IMG/VR virus record: IMGVR_UViG_3300035698_035310
Span: 186,001-250,000 of that record
From: a virus
DNA length: 64,000 nucleotides
Direction: 5' to 3' (one strand)
Part shown: in pieces, positions 16,392 to 24,386 of the stretch
Numbering within the stretch: the first letter of the stretch is position 1
How the letters are laid out: every line of letters starts with the position of its first letter
Notes under the pieces: generated by a model
Database searches by the model: none
The model's input: only the letters and a program-made list of their open reading frames with translations
Told to the model about the DNA's origin: nothing
Program-made: the position numbers and the translations under genes

Positions 16392-16622
16392 ATGACAGAA
16401 CATCAAATATATCAATTTCGTTCCGGCGAACCCCGTAAAGAAATATTTACCAATGAACAGTTTAAACACCATAGCATTGATGGCCCCTCTGTCATATATT
16501 ATGATAAAAATGGACTTATACGATATACTGAATGGTGGATCGATGGGAAACAATTGCATATTCAAGATTGGTGCGAACTTACTAATAACGATCCCCTACT
16601 TATGAAAGTGAAATACTCATGA
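16392..16622 (+). CDS. MORN/YwqK-like repeat protein
   Basis: 76 aa. First of four coupled plus-strand paralogues. HSIDGPSVIYYDKNGLIRYTEWWIDG, then IQDWCELTNNDPLLMKVKYS. ATG has GGAG at good distance (GGAGACAGTTATG). Confidence 0.8.
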   Translation: MTEHQIYQFRSGEPRKEIFTNEQFKHHSIDGPSVIYYDKNGLIRYTEWWIDGKQLHIQDWCELTNNDPLLMKVKYS

Positions 16623-16885
16623 ACAGACCAGACAAATCAACACAATTCATAATATATTACAATAATGGCGATGGATCAAAAGATACCGACGTCATCGCTA
16701 ATATCGAATGGCGCAATCAACTCGGCGAACTCCATAATAGCAGCGGACCAGCAAAATTGCTACACAAAACAGACGGAACAGAATTTAGGAAACTTTGGTG
16801 CATCCACGGTGTCGCATTTAGTTTCAATGATTGGTGTAAAAAAACCAATAACTGTCCCACACTTATGATGATGATGTATACATGA
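16619..16885 (+). CDS. MORN/YwqK-like repeat protein
   Basis: 88 aa. NSSGPAKLLHKTDGTEFRKLW and FNDWCKKTNNCPTLMMMMYT. ATGA coupled on both sides. Confidence 0.8.
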   Translation: MNRPDKSTQFIIYYNNGDGSKDTDVIANIEWRNQLGELHNSSGPAKLLHKTDGTEFRKLWCIHGVAFSFNDWCKKTNNCPTLMMMMYT

Positions 16886-17115
16886 TAAAACCTATATTAA
16901 TATCACATTATTGCGATAACGGCATACTTAAATCAGAACGTTGGATGCGGGATGACAAATGCCACAATACAACCGGACCCGCTATAATTCGATATTATTC
17001 CAACGGTTTAATATATAATATTTGTTGGTATCTAAACGGAGAACAATGCGATATACATCATTGGTGTAGAAAAACCGGTAACGATCCCCTACTTATGAAA
17101 ATGATGTACTCATGA
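16882..17115 (+). CDS. MORN/YwqK-like repeat protein
   Basis: 77 aa. CHNTTGPAIIRYYSNGLIYNICWYLNG and HHWCRKTGNDPLLMKMMYS. ATGA coupled. Confidence 0.8.
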   Translation: MIKPILISHYCDNGILKSERWMRDDKCHNTTGPAIIRYYSNGLIYNICWYLNGEQCDIHHWCRKTGNDPLLMKMMYS

Positions 17116-17390
17116 CATCATTCAATAACGATGAAAAATATATGGTATTATATAATAAACCCATACGCGAAGCATCATATCATGATGAAACCGATATACT
17201 CAAATCAGAAATTTGGCGAGTTGGTGGACTGTTCCATAAAAATAACGGGCCAGCTATAATCCGATATTATACCGACGGATCAATATATAATGTAAATTGG
17301 TGCCTCAACGGCATTAAATTTGATTTAGAACTATGGTGCCGTAGAACCGATAACGATCCGTTGCTTATGAAAATGATGTATACAGCATAA
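17112..17390 (+). CDS. MORN/YwqK-like repeat protein
   Basis: 92 aa. [27 protein letters not shown] and [21 protein letters not shown]. Last of the coupled four. Confidence 0.8.
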   Translation: MTSFNNDEKYMVLYNKPIREASYHDETDILKSEIWRVGGLFHKNNGPAIIRYYTDGSIYNVNWCLNGIKFDLELWCRRTDNDPLLMKMMYTA

Positions 17391-17414
17391 AAACAATTAT
17401 GCTATAATAAAACC

Positions 17415-17537
17415 ATGATGCTAGATGACGAACAAAAACACATAATTCAACTATTCGACATGGGTATGCGTGCAACCATAGAATACTTATATCCACCATT
17501 AAAAGAAAACCCCCATCCACCAAAAAAAATTAGATAA
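17415..17537 (+). CDS. Small protein
   Basis: 40 aa (MMLDDEQKHIIQLFDMGMRA...), a helix followed by a Pro/Lys-rich tail. No strong SD; retained because it fills the operon gap in frame with good spacing. Confidence 0.45.
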   Translation: MMLDDEQKHIIQLFDMGMRATIEYLYPPLKENPHPPKKIR

Positions 17538-17551
17538 ATGGTATACAACAA

Positions 17552-17830
17552 ATGAATGACATCGTAGATATTAAAACAGGAAAACCCGTGCTAGACGAAA
17601 TCAAGTCTAAAGCAGAAGCATCCAAAAAACGCGCAGCAGGAAAACATAACTTCTACGTGAAAGCACGTATCAGCACAGAAACTATTAAAGTATTAAAAGA
17701 AGCGTTGATGACCAGTTCAGTATGCGACGATAACGGTAACGCACTTATCCCATGGACTAAAGAATTAATTGATGAATTAACCAGTGGTGTCACCGACCCC
17801 GGACCTAAAAATAAAAACCGCGATTCTTAA
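17552..17830 (+). CDS. Hypothetical protein
   Basis: 92 aa, basic N-terminal half (KSKAEASKKRAAGKHNFYVKARI), then a helical region and a Pro/Gly/Lys tail. Possibly nucleic-acid binding by charge; no family recognised. Confidence 0.65.
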   Translation: MNDIVDIKTGKPVLDEIKSKAEASKKRAAGKHNFYVKARISTETIKVLKEALMTSSVCDDNGNALIPWTKELIDELTSGVTDPGPKNKNRDS

Positions 17831-17843
17831 TATAAATCGCGCC

Positions 17844-17918
17844 CTATCCACGCAAATATCGCCGTAATCGACCAACGCAATACATAAAGACCACTATTAT
17901 TACTATACTAAAATCCAT
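17844..17918 (-). CDS. 24-aa membrane microprotein
   Basis: MDFSIVIIVVFMYCVG followed by a basic end RLRRYLRG: one helix with a positive cytoplasmic tail. SD AAAGGA before ATG. Confidence 0.5.
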   Translation of the reverse strand: MDFSIVIIVVFMYCVGRLRRYLRG

Positions 17919-17975
17919 TATAATATCCTTTAATTGTTCCCACCAGTATACGACAGTAAGACAGTTATTGCAATA

Positions 17976-18027
17976 TTATAGATTGGCTTAAAACAGCCAT
18001 TCCAATCACATCTACCGTGGGGGGAGA
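17976..18027 (+). repeat. Leader repeat, copy 2 (orphaned)
   Basis: Second copy of the 16282-16340 leader, ending GGGGGGAGACAGTTAT, but with no MORN gene following. Instead the convergent HNH gene ends inside it. Suggests that endonuclease genes were inserted or the following gene was lost. Confidence 0.7.
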
Positions 18028-18776
18028 CAGTTATTTTTATTACCCTTTGACATATTGTCTTTAGCCCATAATGGCTGAAGATTTGTGTAATGCATCGCTT
18101 TATGCTGTTCATTTATATCCGATAAATCAAATGATGATAATGGAATAATATGATCTATATGCCAACCATCAGTAGCCCAGTTATCCCAAGACATCCCCAC
18201 CGTAAATTGATTCTCTAAATGTTCCTTTAATGTAGCAATGTCCGTTCCAATCAATTTTAACGCAGATTTAGTCTTCTTAACCCCGCTATTACGTAAATAC
18301 TTACCTAACGCATTTCTAAGATTAATACGCAGTTTAAAAAGTGGATCATTAGCATAGCGTTCCCTTCGAAGTTTATTCCGTATATCCCTTGTTTTACTAG
18401 CATATTTTTTGTCCCATCCAGACTTCAATTGTTTAAACTTTGAAGTTTTTGCGTAAGGAACCCTCCATATATCCCATGAACACTGCTTACAATACGTTTT
18501 TTTATCATAATGACACTTGCCAGAAAAATCACTCGGAAAACTATCTAAATCTTTTATAGTATCACATTTACGACATTTTCTCTTTCCTTCGCTTTGTAGT
18601 ATATGTAACTCTGATACATACTTTTTTTCTTCCATCAACTTTTCAGGGTCTTTGCTATTCTTTATACTTACACACTGCTTGCAACTTCCCCTTAAATATG
18701 AAGGATGATCCCGTATACCTGCTGATGCATAACTGTCTAATGATAATTCCCGATTGCATGTTTTACATTTTTTCAT
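18012..18776 (-). CDS. HNH endonuclease with N-terminal zinc fingers
   Basis: 254 aa. Two CxxC pairs near the N-terminus (CKTCNREL, SCKQC) and two more in the middle (CRKCDTIKD, YCKQC), each fitting a small treble-clef finger, then a basic helical region and a C-terminal HNH core, WHIDHIIPLSSFDLS...HYTNLQPLWAKDNMSKGNK. The typical architecture of a phage or intron-type homing HNH. The ATG coincides with the predicted transcription start, so the mRNA would be leaderless. Confidence 0.85.
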   Translation of the reverse strand: MKKCKTCNRELSLDSYASAGIRDHPSYLRGSCKQCVSIKNSKDPEKLMEEKKYVSELHILQSEGKRKCRKCDTIKDLDSFPSDFSGKCHYDKKTYCKQCSWDIWRVPYAKTSKFKQLKSGWDKKYASKTRDIRNKLRRERYANDPLFKLRINLRNALGKYLRNSGVKKTKSALKLIGTDIATLKEHLENQFTVGMSWDNWATDGWHIDHIIPLSSFDLSDINEQHKAMHYTNLQPLWAKDNMSKGNKNNCLPPR

Positions 18777-18783
18777 TCGATTA

Positions 18784-18812
18784 CAATAACACACTGGAGA
18801 CAGTTATGTCAA
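18784..18812 (-). promoter_or_regulatory. Promoter of HNH gene
   Basis: TTGACA, 17 bases starting TAACTGTCTCCA, TTATTG. Predicted start falls at or next to the ATG at 18776. Confidence 0.65.
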
Positions 18813-19151
18813 TCGGTCTAGGGGCTGACAGTTATACAGCGATGGTATATTTTGTTCAGTGCGATTGCGTGATTTGTTATATGCAGTATCAAATTCTTTG
18901 ATTACTTGTTCTAATGACATATCACCAAAATTATACCATTCACCACGTACTTGTATATGCCTAAAATAAAAATGCATCCAACGCTCTGCCCACTTACGAG
19001 TATACGTGTTGTGGACTTTGGATATACTTAGTTTTTCTGGATTGCCTGTTTGTAATGTGCTTAATCTTTTAATAGATGATTTGGCTTCACCTATTTTATA
19101 TAAACTGGTGCTACCATTACGAATAAGATATACATCACCAAATGCGATCAT
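18804..19151 (-). CDS. T5orf172/MUG113-type GIY-YIG-like protein
   Basis: 115 aa. GDVYLIRNGSTSLYKIGEAKSSIKRLSTLQTGNP is the N-terminal strand-turn of the T5orf172 branch of the GIY-YIG superfamily; AERWMHFYFRHIQVRGEWYNF carries the downstream Glu/His/Trp-Tyr-F block. Probably a small endonuclease or selfish element. Confidence 0.8.
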   Translation of the reverse strand: MIAFGDVYLIRNGSTSLYKIGEAKSSIKRLSTLQTGNPEKLSISKVHNTYTRKWAERWMHFYFRHIQVRGEWYNFGDMSLEQVIKEFDTAYNKSRNRTEQNIPSLYNCQPLDRLT

Positions 19152-19180
19152 TGGATATTCCTTCCAATCAATGTAGATAC

Positions 19181-19208
19181 AGTATAACAGTTATTCAAAT
19201 TATGTCAA
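19181..19208 (-). promoter_or_regulatory. Promoter, minus strand
   Basis: TTGACA, 16 bases, TATACT. Confidence 0.7.
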
Positions 19209-20510
19209 TTGGTTTAGGGATAAATCAACTATTCTATTAACCATATTTTGTATATCAGAATCTATTACATGAAACAAATACTCGTTTTCTAAATCTACAT
19301 CTTTAGTTTTTTTAAGTAAGCCATCGTCAAAGGCTGATTGATTGCGCATAGATTTATAACCACCAACACGCTCACGCATGTCATCAATCAACCTAGTGGT
19401 ATCAAGGATACCATCTTCATAATATAGATTGATACCAAGATTATTCAAATATGTGTATATATCAACATCGATTGTTAACAAATCCATATAACCATCATAC
19501 TTACGCCAATGATAGTTAAGTTGACGGTTGAAGTATAAATCATACTTACCGCTATCAATATCATTATACACTTGTAATAAATCTTTATGTAAATCATTTA
19601 AATTACACGACGTTATTCTTTCAAATATATCTTTATCAAATGTATTATCATCCATATTATGCAATGGTGACATTTTATGATATATGGTGCATATAACATT
19701 ACCAGTACTACCATCAACAGATATATTATTGACATTGAAAAGAGGTGCACAATGTCTGTAATATGTCCGCAAATAAACAGTTATTTTATTGTCTTTGATT
19801 TCTATTCTAAAAAATGATGAAATTTTAAATAATTTACATAAATCATTATATATACATAGCATATCAGCCGACATATTGGTGAACAAAGCATTAGTAAGAT
19901 CAATGTCACACTTACGGATATAATTCCAAATGATTTGATTGTTATCTGATGTTAAATCATACACGGCTGTATATTTTTTATCAGTCATAATAAAAATAGA
20001 TGAATATAACCCATCGTTGTGGTTTAGGATGTTTTGTACATTTTTCATTATAGTAATAATTTTATTTGATACAATATCGCGTGCTTGATGTAATAATTTA
20101 TTATGTTTTCTAAATAGATCGCGTATACGAATGTATTCTATTTCTTCATTGGTTTTTTCTTTATAAGTCCACTTTCCTGTAATTTTATGTTTATGTAATG
20201 ATTTTTCCATGGCTATTCGTTCAGGTATGGATGCATTTAAAACTTTTTTAACAGCAATAGACAGCAATCCTGCATTAGACACATGAAACCATTCCTTTAC
20301 TTTGATATCTTCGATGTGAAAATGAGAAAGTTGTGACTGTATTGCTTTTTCTGTTATTAGTGCATCTTTTTCTGATCCAGTATATATTACTTTAAATGTG
20401 TCACCGGGACGATAATGATTATTACTTCTACTTTCTGGATTTGTGGTGATACCTGGAGTGACTTGTATTCCATTAGGATATTTTGTTTCATTGATGTATA
20501 CGTAATGCAT
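19200..20510 (-). CDS. Large protein with N-terminal GIY-YIG-like (T5orf172) domain
   Basis: 436 aa. Residues 1-85 contain YVYINETKYPNGIQVTPGITTNPESRSNNHY and KAIQSQLSHFHIEDIKVKEWFHVS, again the T5orf172 pattern. The remaining 350 residues are unrecognised, helical with many Asn, Asp and Tyr, and may be a target-recognition region. The base composition is very AT-rich. Consistent with a homing-type element. Confidence 0.75.
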   Translation of the reverse strand: MHYVYINETKYPNGIQVTPGITTNPESRSNNHYRPGDTFKVIYTGSEKDALITEKAIQSQLSHFHIEDIKVKEWFHVSNAGLLSIAVKKVLNASIPERIAMEKSLHKHKITGKWTYKEKTNEEIEYIRIRDLFRKHNKLLHQARDIVSNKIITIMKNVQNILNHNDGLYSSIFIMTDKKYTAVYDLTSDNNQIIWNYIRKCDIDLTNALFTNMSADMLCIYNDLCKLFKISSFFRIEIKDNKITVYLRTYYRHCAPLFNVNNISVDGSTGNVICTIYHKMSPLHNMDDNTFDKDIFERITSCNLNDLHKDLLQVYNDIDSGKYDLYFNRQLNYHWRKYDGYMDLLTIDVDIYTYLNNLGINLYYEDGILDTTRLIDDMRERVGGYKSMRNQSAFDDGLLKKTKDVDLENEYLFHVIDSDIQNMVNRIVDLSLNQLT

Positions 20511-20542
20511 GCTATAACCCTTTTATTATTGTTGCAGTCTAC

Positions 20543-20570
20543 AGTATAACACTTATTCAACCAGTGTCAA
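20543..20570 (-). promoter_or_regulatory. Promoter, minus strand
   Basis: TTGACA, 16 bases with AAGTGT, TATACT. Confidence 0.75.
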
Positions 20571-20618
20571 GTCAGGTTTGGGGGCGAAGTGTAGGGGAGG
20601 GTGGAGATCGTGAGACAG

Positions 20619-20915
20619 TTATTTGGATGACGTTTCTTTTGTCATCGGATATTCATGCGATAAATCAATAATTGATCCAGTATCGCCATCAGCCGTTATA
20701 TAGGTTATCATATAAACTTCTTCATTAGGTCTATGAACAACATCATATGGAATAATATCATCTACCGTGACAAATTGACGATCTTCACCAGTACCAACCA
20801 ATATCCTATCACCAGGTTTATATGGTGTATTAAATAACGATTCCATTAATCCATCAAAAAAATCATTCAACTCATTAGTTGACATATCCAGTAAACATTC
20901 ATTGCCATCTTCCAT
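20619..20915 (-). CDS. Hypothetical acidic protein
   Basis: 98 aa. Helical N-terminus, then YKPGDRILVGTGEDRQFVTVDDIIP and VYMITYITADGDTGSIIDLSHE, resembling a small SH3-like barrel (KPGDRI start). Function unknown. Confidence 0.7.
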   Translation of the reverse strand: MEDGNECLLDMSTNELNDFFDGLMESLFNTPYKPGDRILVGTGEDRQFVTVDDIIPYDVVHRPNEEVYMITYITADGDTGSIIDLSHEYPMTKETSSK

Positions 20916-20943
20916 GGTGCATTCCTTTCATTGGTTTAATTAC

Positions 20944-20972
20944 AGTATAACACCTTGGGACAATTATGTCAA
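20944..20972 (-). promoter_or_regulatory. Promoter, first of the leftward block
   Basis: TTGACA, 17 bases starting TAATTGTCCCA, TATACT. Confidence 0.7.
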
Positions 20973-21009
20973 CGACCCACCAAATAAAAGAATAAATACT
21001 ATTATAATA

Positions 21010-21076
21010 ATGAATGTGTCGGGTTGTTTGCGCAACCCACGAAGTTCGAAGGATCGAAACTTCTAACACATTCAAT
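21010..21076 (+). ncRNA. Structured 5' leader (three-way junction)
   Basis: GAATGTGT pairs with ACACATTC and encloses GGGTTG-(6)-CAACCC and GAAGTTCG-(6)-CGAAACTTC hairpins. It directly precedes the endonuclease SD, so it may gate translation, as hairpins do for some T4 homing endonucleases. Confidence 0.6.
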
Positions 21077-21101
21077 AACTATTTATAGAAGGAATATCAC
21101 A

Positions 21102-22124
21102 ATGACTAATGCACTCACAACTGAAGATTTCATTCAACGTTCTATAGAAGCGCATAAGCCTTATCACGAACATTATGATTATAGCAAAGCGATCTATATC
21201 AAAACAACTAAAAAAATAACAATTACATGTAAGTTTCATGGCGACTTCGAAGTTATTGCTGCTACCCATCTAGGTGGTGCACATTGCAATAAGTGTAATA
21301 AAATGATTAATTCCATAATAAAAGAAGAAAATATTAGATTGCAAAAAATCGCTAACAATTATGAAATACAAGAAAAAGCAAAGGATTTCTACAACCGTGT
21401 TGATGAACGATTTGGTAGATTCAATTATAGTAAGAGTGTATTTGAAAATATGTCAACACCCATTATAATAAAATGCACTTGGCATGGCGAATTTGAACAA
21501 ACACCAAGTGTTCATTTAAGCCACCTTACAGGCTGTCCTGAGTGTAATCAGTTAGTTGCCAAGTGGCGTAACGATAGAACTACCCCAGCGTTCATTAAAA
21601 AGGCGAGAAAGGTGCATGGATGGCTATATGAATATGATAAAGTAGAATTTATTGATAATAAAACACCCATTACTATCATTTGCCCAGACCATGGTGTATT
21701 CAACCAAACACCATCGAATCACTTAAGGGGTGGAGGATGCCAAAAATGTGGCGGAAGGTTTGGGGCGAAAGAAACTGAATGGATAGAATATATGGAAGAA
21801 CGTATAGGTTATTCACTGGTCACCGACCACACTACCTTAAAGATGGCTGATGGCAAAGTATACTTCCCTGATGCATATGATCCTGACACTAAAACAGTAT
21901 ATGAATTCGATGGTGATTACTACCATGGCAATCCAAATAGATATGCACCTGATCAAACGAACTATACATCAAAGAAAACCATGGGTGAGCTATATGAAGC
22001 CACTCTCAAGAAAAAATCGGATTTAGAAACCAATGGCTATACTGTTTTGTCCATATGGGAAAGCGAATGGGATGCATTCAAGACGACTTTACCTGATAGA
22101 TTTCCTAATATCAAAGCAGCATAA
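21102..22124 (+). CDS. VSR-like homing endonuclease with zinc ribbons
   Basis: 340 aa. Three repeats of C-x2-HG-x-F...GC-x2-C (CKFHGDFE/HCNKC, CTWHGEFE/GCPEC, CPDHGVFN/GCQKC) form treble-clef zinc units likely to read DNA. The C-terminal domain with YFPDAYDPDTKTVYEFDGDYYHGNP and SIWESEWD matches the very-short-patch-repair-like (EDxHD-type) nuclease fold of phage homing endonucleases. Start at ATG 21102 with GGAAT upstream. Related copies are at 45.4, 52.4 and 57.6 kb. Confidence 0.85.
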   Translation: MTNALTTEDFIQRSIEAHKPYHEHYDYSKAIYIKTTKKITITCKFHGDFEVIAATHLGGAHCNKCNKMINSIIKEENIRLQKIANNYEIQEKAKDFYNRVDERFGRFNYSKSVFENMSTPIIIKCTWHGEFEQTPSVHLSHLTGCPECNQLVAKWRNDRTTPAFIKKARKVHGWLYEYDKVEFIDNKTPITIICPDHGVFNQTPSNHLRGGGCQKCGGRFGAKETEWIEYMEERIGYSLVTDHTTLKMADGKVYFPDAYDPDTKTVYEFDGDYYHGNPNRYAPDQTNYTSKKTMGELYEATLKKKSDLETNGYTVLSIWESEWDAFKTTLPDRFPNIKAA

Positions 22125-22229
22125 AAAATAAGCCAAATAAAAAATTTATCGCGGACGAGAAGTCACCCTCATACCCGTACTGTAATAGTATAACGATCCT
22201 ATAAGTGTAAGGTAACAGCCACATGTGAA

Positions 22230-22270
22230 TATATTCCTAGGAATTTTTTTCTATGTGTCATAGGAATATA
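22230..22270. repeat. Inverted repeat near the array
   Basis: TATATTCCTA (22230-22239) and TAGGAATATA (22261-22270), 21 bases apart, with a second TAGGAA inside. Sits 30 bases left of the palindrome array. Confidence 0.7.
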
Positions 22271-22298
22271 TACTCACGTATAAATTATAGGTAAAAAA

Positions 22299-22714
22299 TC
22301 ACAGTGTGACAGAATAAGTGCGCCAACTTTCATCACAGTGTGAATGAAACTGGAAAAATCATCACAGTGTGTGCATTTTGGAACACGTGTTTTGCTCACA
22401 GTGTGATATTTACCCTCACAGTGTGATTTTTTATCCTCACAGTGTGATATTTGGAACGCTTATCTGCTCACAGTGTGATATTTACCCTCACAGTGTGATT
22501 TTTTATCCTCACAGTGTGATATTTACCCTCACAGTGTGATATTTACCCTCACAGTGTGATTTTTTATCCTCACAGTGTGATATTTGGAACGCTTATCTGC
22601 TCACAGTGTGATTTTTTATCCTCACAGTGTGATATTTACCCTCACAGTGTGATTTTTTATCCTCACAGTGTGATATTTACCCTCACAGTGTGATTTTTTA
22701 TCCTCACAGTGTGA
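22299..22714. repeat. Array of 17 TCACAGTGTGA palindromes
   Basis: Perfect copies start at 22299, 22333, 22396, 22416, 22437, 22468, 22488, 22509, 22529, 22549, 22570, 22601, 22622, 22642, 22663, 22683 and 22704; a variant (TCACAGTGTGT) starts at 22362. From 22396 onward the spacing is 20-21 or 31 bases, i.e. two or three helical turns, so all sites face the same side of the helix. Linkers alternate between TATTTACCC, TTTTTTATCC and TATTTGGAACGCTTATCTGC. Located between the leftward and rightward gene blocks. Candidate replication origin, partition site or operator array. Confidence 0.9.
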
Positions 22715-23000
22715 TATTTGGAACACACACTGTGATGAATGTGAATTATTGAATAACTGTCTCCACCATGTTCCATAACTGTCTCCACACTAGATATAGT
22801 GGGTGTTAATGTGTAATATAGTTGCGCATTATAATTTCGTCATACACTCACAAAGTAGAACACTTATAGAACAAAGGTAGTTTTGAATTTTCCATAACAG
22901 ATGTTATGCGATTCTAACGGGGTAAACAGTGAACATAGGTGGAACATTTGTATCATACATAGTCCATATTGGTTTGATATGCATTATATATAATACATTG
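22715..23000. other. Gene-free AT-rich spacer
   Basis: No convincing gene. Holds two ATAACTGTCTCCA elements (starting 22753 and 22774), the reverse of the GGAGACAGTTAT start region of MORN genes. A 37-codon minus frame starting at ATG behind one of them reads into the array and is probably not a gene. Confidence 0.5.
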
Positions 23001-23026
23001 TCATAAGTGTTATACTGTGATATAAT
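22998..23026 (+). promoter_or_regulatory. Promoter of the rightward block
   Basis: TTGTCA, 17 bases with TAAGTGTTATACTGTGA, TATAAT. ATG follows six bases later, so the transcript would be leaderless. Confidence 0.7.
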
Positions 23027-23031
23027 GTATC

Positions 23032-23247
23032 ATGGGATTAATACTGAATAGAATAGCGTATAGCAAAAATAATTGTTATAGGATAAATTACACATATAAT
23101 GGAGATATGGTGTCCAATGATGGATGGGTTGAGATGTCTTTATTTACGTTTGGCAGGCAAGTTGAACACAATTGGATAACTATGGATATGTTATTGGATA
23201 TGATCAACATTGATTATGAAGTATCTATAAGTGTGGCACAGTTATGA
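23032..23247 (+). CDS. Hypothetical protein ending ISVAQL
   Basis: 71 aa, first gene of the right arm, apparently leaderless. Beta/aromatic N-terminus (CYRINYTYNGDMVSNDGW); ends YEVSISVAQL, encoded by the same 21-base junction found at 1145 and 1321. Confidence 0.65.
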   Translation: MGLILNRIAYSKNNCYRINYTYNGDMVSNDGWVEMSLFTFGRQVEHNWITMDMLLDMINIDYEVSISVAQL

Positions 23248-23585
23248 GAGATTTAACGGGTGAGATATTAAAAAGCATAGAGGAATTGATTAATACTACA
23301 TTACCGGATACACCGGAACGCAAAAGGGTTTCTGCACTTGGTGATGAAATACTTGATACATTAAGAATTCATCATGATATTGTAACGACGGTATATATAG
23401 TGAAGACGTTATATATAAAGAAAGATAATGGTAAGTATATTGTCATCAATAAAATGTTTAATGGTACAATATGTATATATAAGTATGACACTATTCTTGA
23501 CATAGTTAAGTTTGGTAAATTTGGATTAGATGAACTCATGAAAATGGATAACACATATGAAGATTCGGTTGTGGCACAGTTATGA
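23244..23585 (+). CDS. Hypothetical protein ending VVAQL
   Basis: 113 aa, ATGA overlaps at both ends. Helical N-terminus then a basic beta region (VKTLYIKKDNGKYIVINKMF). Ends in GTGGCACAGTTATGA like its neighbour. Confidence 0.7.
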   Translation: MRDLTGEILKSIEELINTTLPDTPERKRVSALGDEILDTLRIHHDIVTTVYIVKTLYIKKDNGKYIVINKMFNGTICIYKYDTILDIVKFGKFGLDELMKMDNTYEDSVVAQL

Positions 23586-23734
23586 GACTACTTAATGAAG
23601 ATCAATTGGAAGAACTTATGGATGCGATGATCAGGGATATGGTGGAGTATGAACTTACGGGTATTGAGGTATTGTTTTGGATGATAGAAGAAATACCACA
23701 ACTTGAAGCTATGGTATATATACGCAATGAATGA
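23582..23734 (+). CDS. Small acidic helical protein
   Basis: 50 aa (MRLLNEDQLEELMDAMIRDM...), overlapping the previous stop as ATGA and the next start by eight bases. Almost entirely helical. Confidence 0.6.
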   Translation: MRLLNEDQLEELMDAMIRDMVEYELTGIEVLFWMIEEIPQLEAMVYIRNE

Positions 23735-24029
23735 AGATGATCGATGGATGATACAGAAGACGATGATACGGAAGGTTCCATTACCGGTTAAGCGTCGTGT
23801 TATGCCGACAGTTATTGCGAATAACGTAGTTGGTGTATCACCGATGGCTCCACCGGTTAAGTCTATTCATACGATGCGGTTTGAGGATTACAGTGATTTA
23901 GAGATGGAAGAGGTTTTATACCGGTTGATTTTTGGCGGGACGGGACATTATTATCAGGTATGGTTATTCAATGAAGTTATTGATAATGATATGATGGTTA
24001 ACAGGGATGTATCAATTGGCAACGTTTGA
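23727..24029 (+). CDS. Hypothetical protein
   Basis: 100 aa from ATG 23727. Basic first half (MIRKVPLPVKRRVMPTVIANN), acidic helix after it, ending NRDVSIGNV, a relative of the ISVAQL ends. Confidence 0.6.
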   Translation: MNEDDRWMIQKTMIRKVPLPVKRRVMPTVIANNVVGVSPMAPPVKSIHTMRFEDYSDLEMEEVLYRLIFGGTGHYYQVWLFNEVIDNDMMVNRDVSIGNV

Positions 24030-24276
24030 TGTTAGTAAGTTTAATAAGTTTAGGGTGCCAGTTGATAACCATAAAGGTATGTTACATTCTGGTATAAATG
24101 TGTATACGAACCCGTATATAAGATTGTTATCATCGCGCAATGCGCCGATTGAAGATTTAATAATAGTGATATTGAGAAATTCTATTGGTGTTGGTCAAGA
24201 AGCATTATTTAAACATATAAATCCACCGGTATTGGATAGCCATGTTACTATAGAACCCATAGGTGTTGATGAATAG
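24007..24276 (+). CDS. Hypothetical protein
   Basis: 89 aa, beginning 23 bases before the previous stop. Ends in TAG immediately before the palindrome repeats. Unknown. Confidence 0.55.
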   Translation: MYQLATFDVSKFNKFRVPVDNHKGMLHSGINVYTNPYIRLLSSRNAPIEDLIIVILRNSIGVGQEALFKHINPPVLDSHVTIEPIGVDE

Positions 24277-24282
24277 GTCTTA

Positions 24283-24370
24283 TGGGTTTCATAGGTCTTG
24301 AGCCATAGGTTTCATAGCATAGGTGCTATGGGTTTCATAGCATAGGTGCTATGGGTTTCATAGGAATAAA
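24283..24370. repeat. Tandem CATAGGTGCTATG palindromes
   Basis: Two adjacent copies of CATAGGTGCTATGGGTTTCA plus partial copies. The same palindrome forms the stems of terminators at 40.76, 47.66 and 63.33 kb, so it is a dispersed terminator-like repeat. Confidence 0.75.
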
Positions 24371-24386
24371 GCTATAGGAGTTATTG

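Noticed and set aside
22299-22714. CRISPR array
   Set aside because: Repeats are 11-bp palindromes separated by 9-20 bases of nearly constant sequence; no unique spacers and no cas genes.
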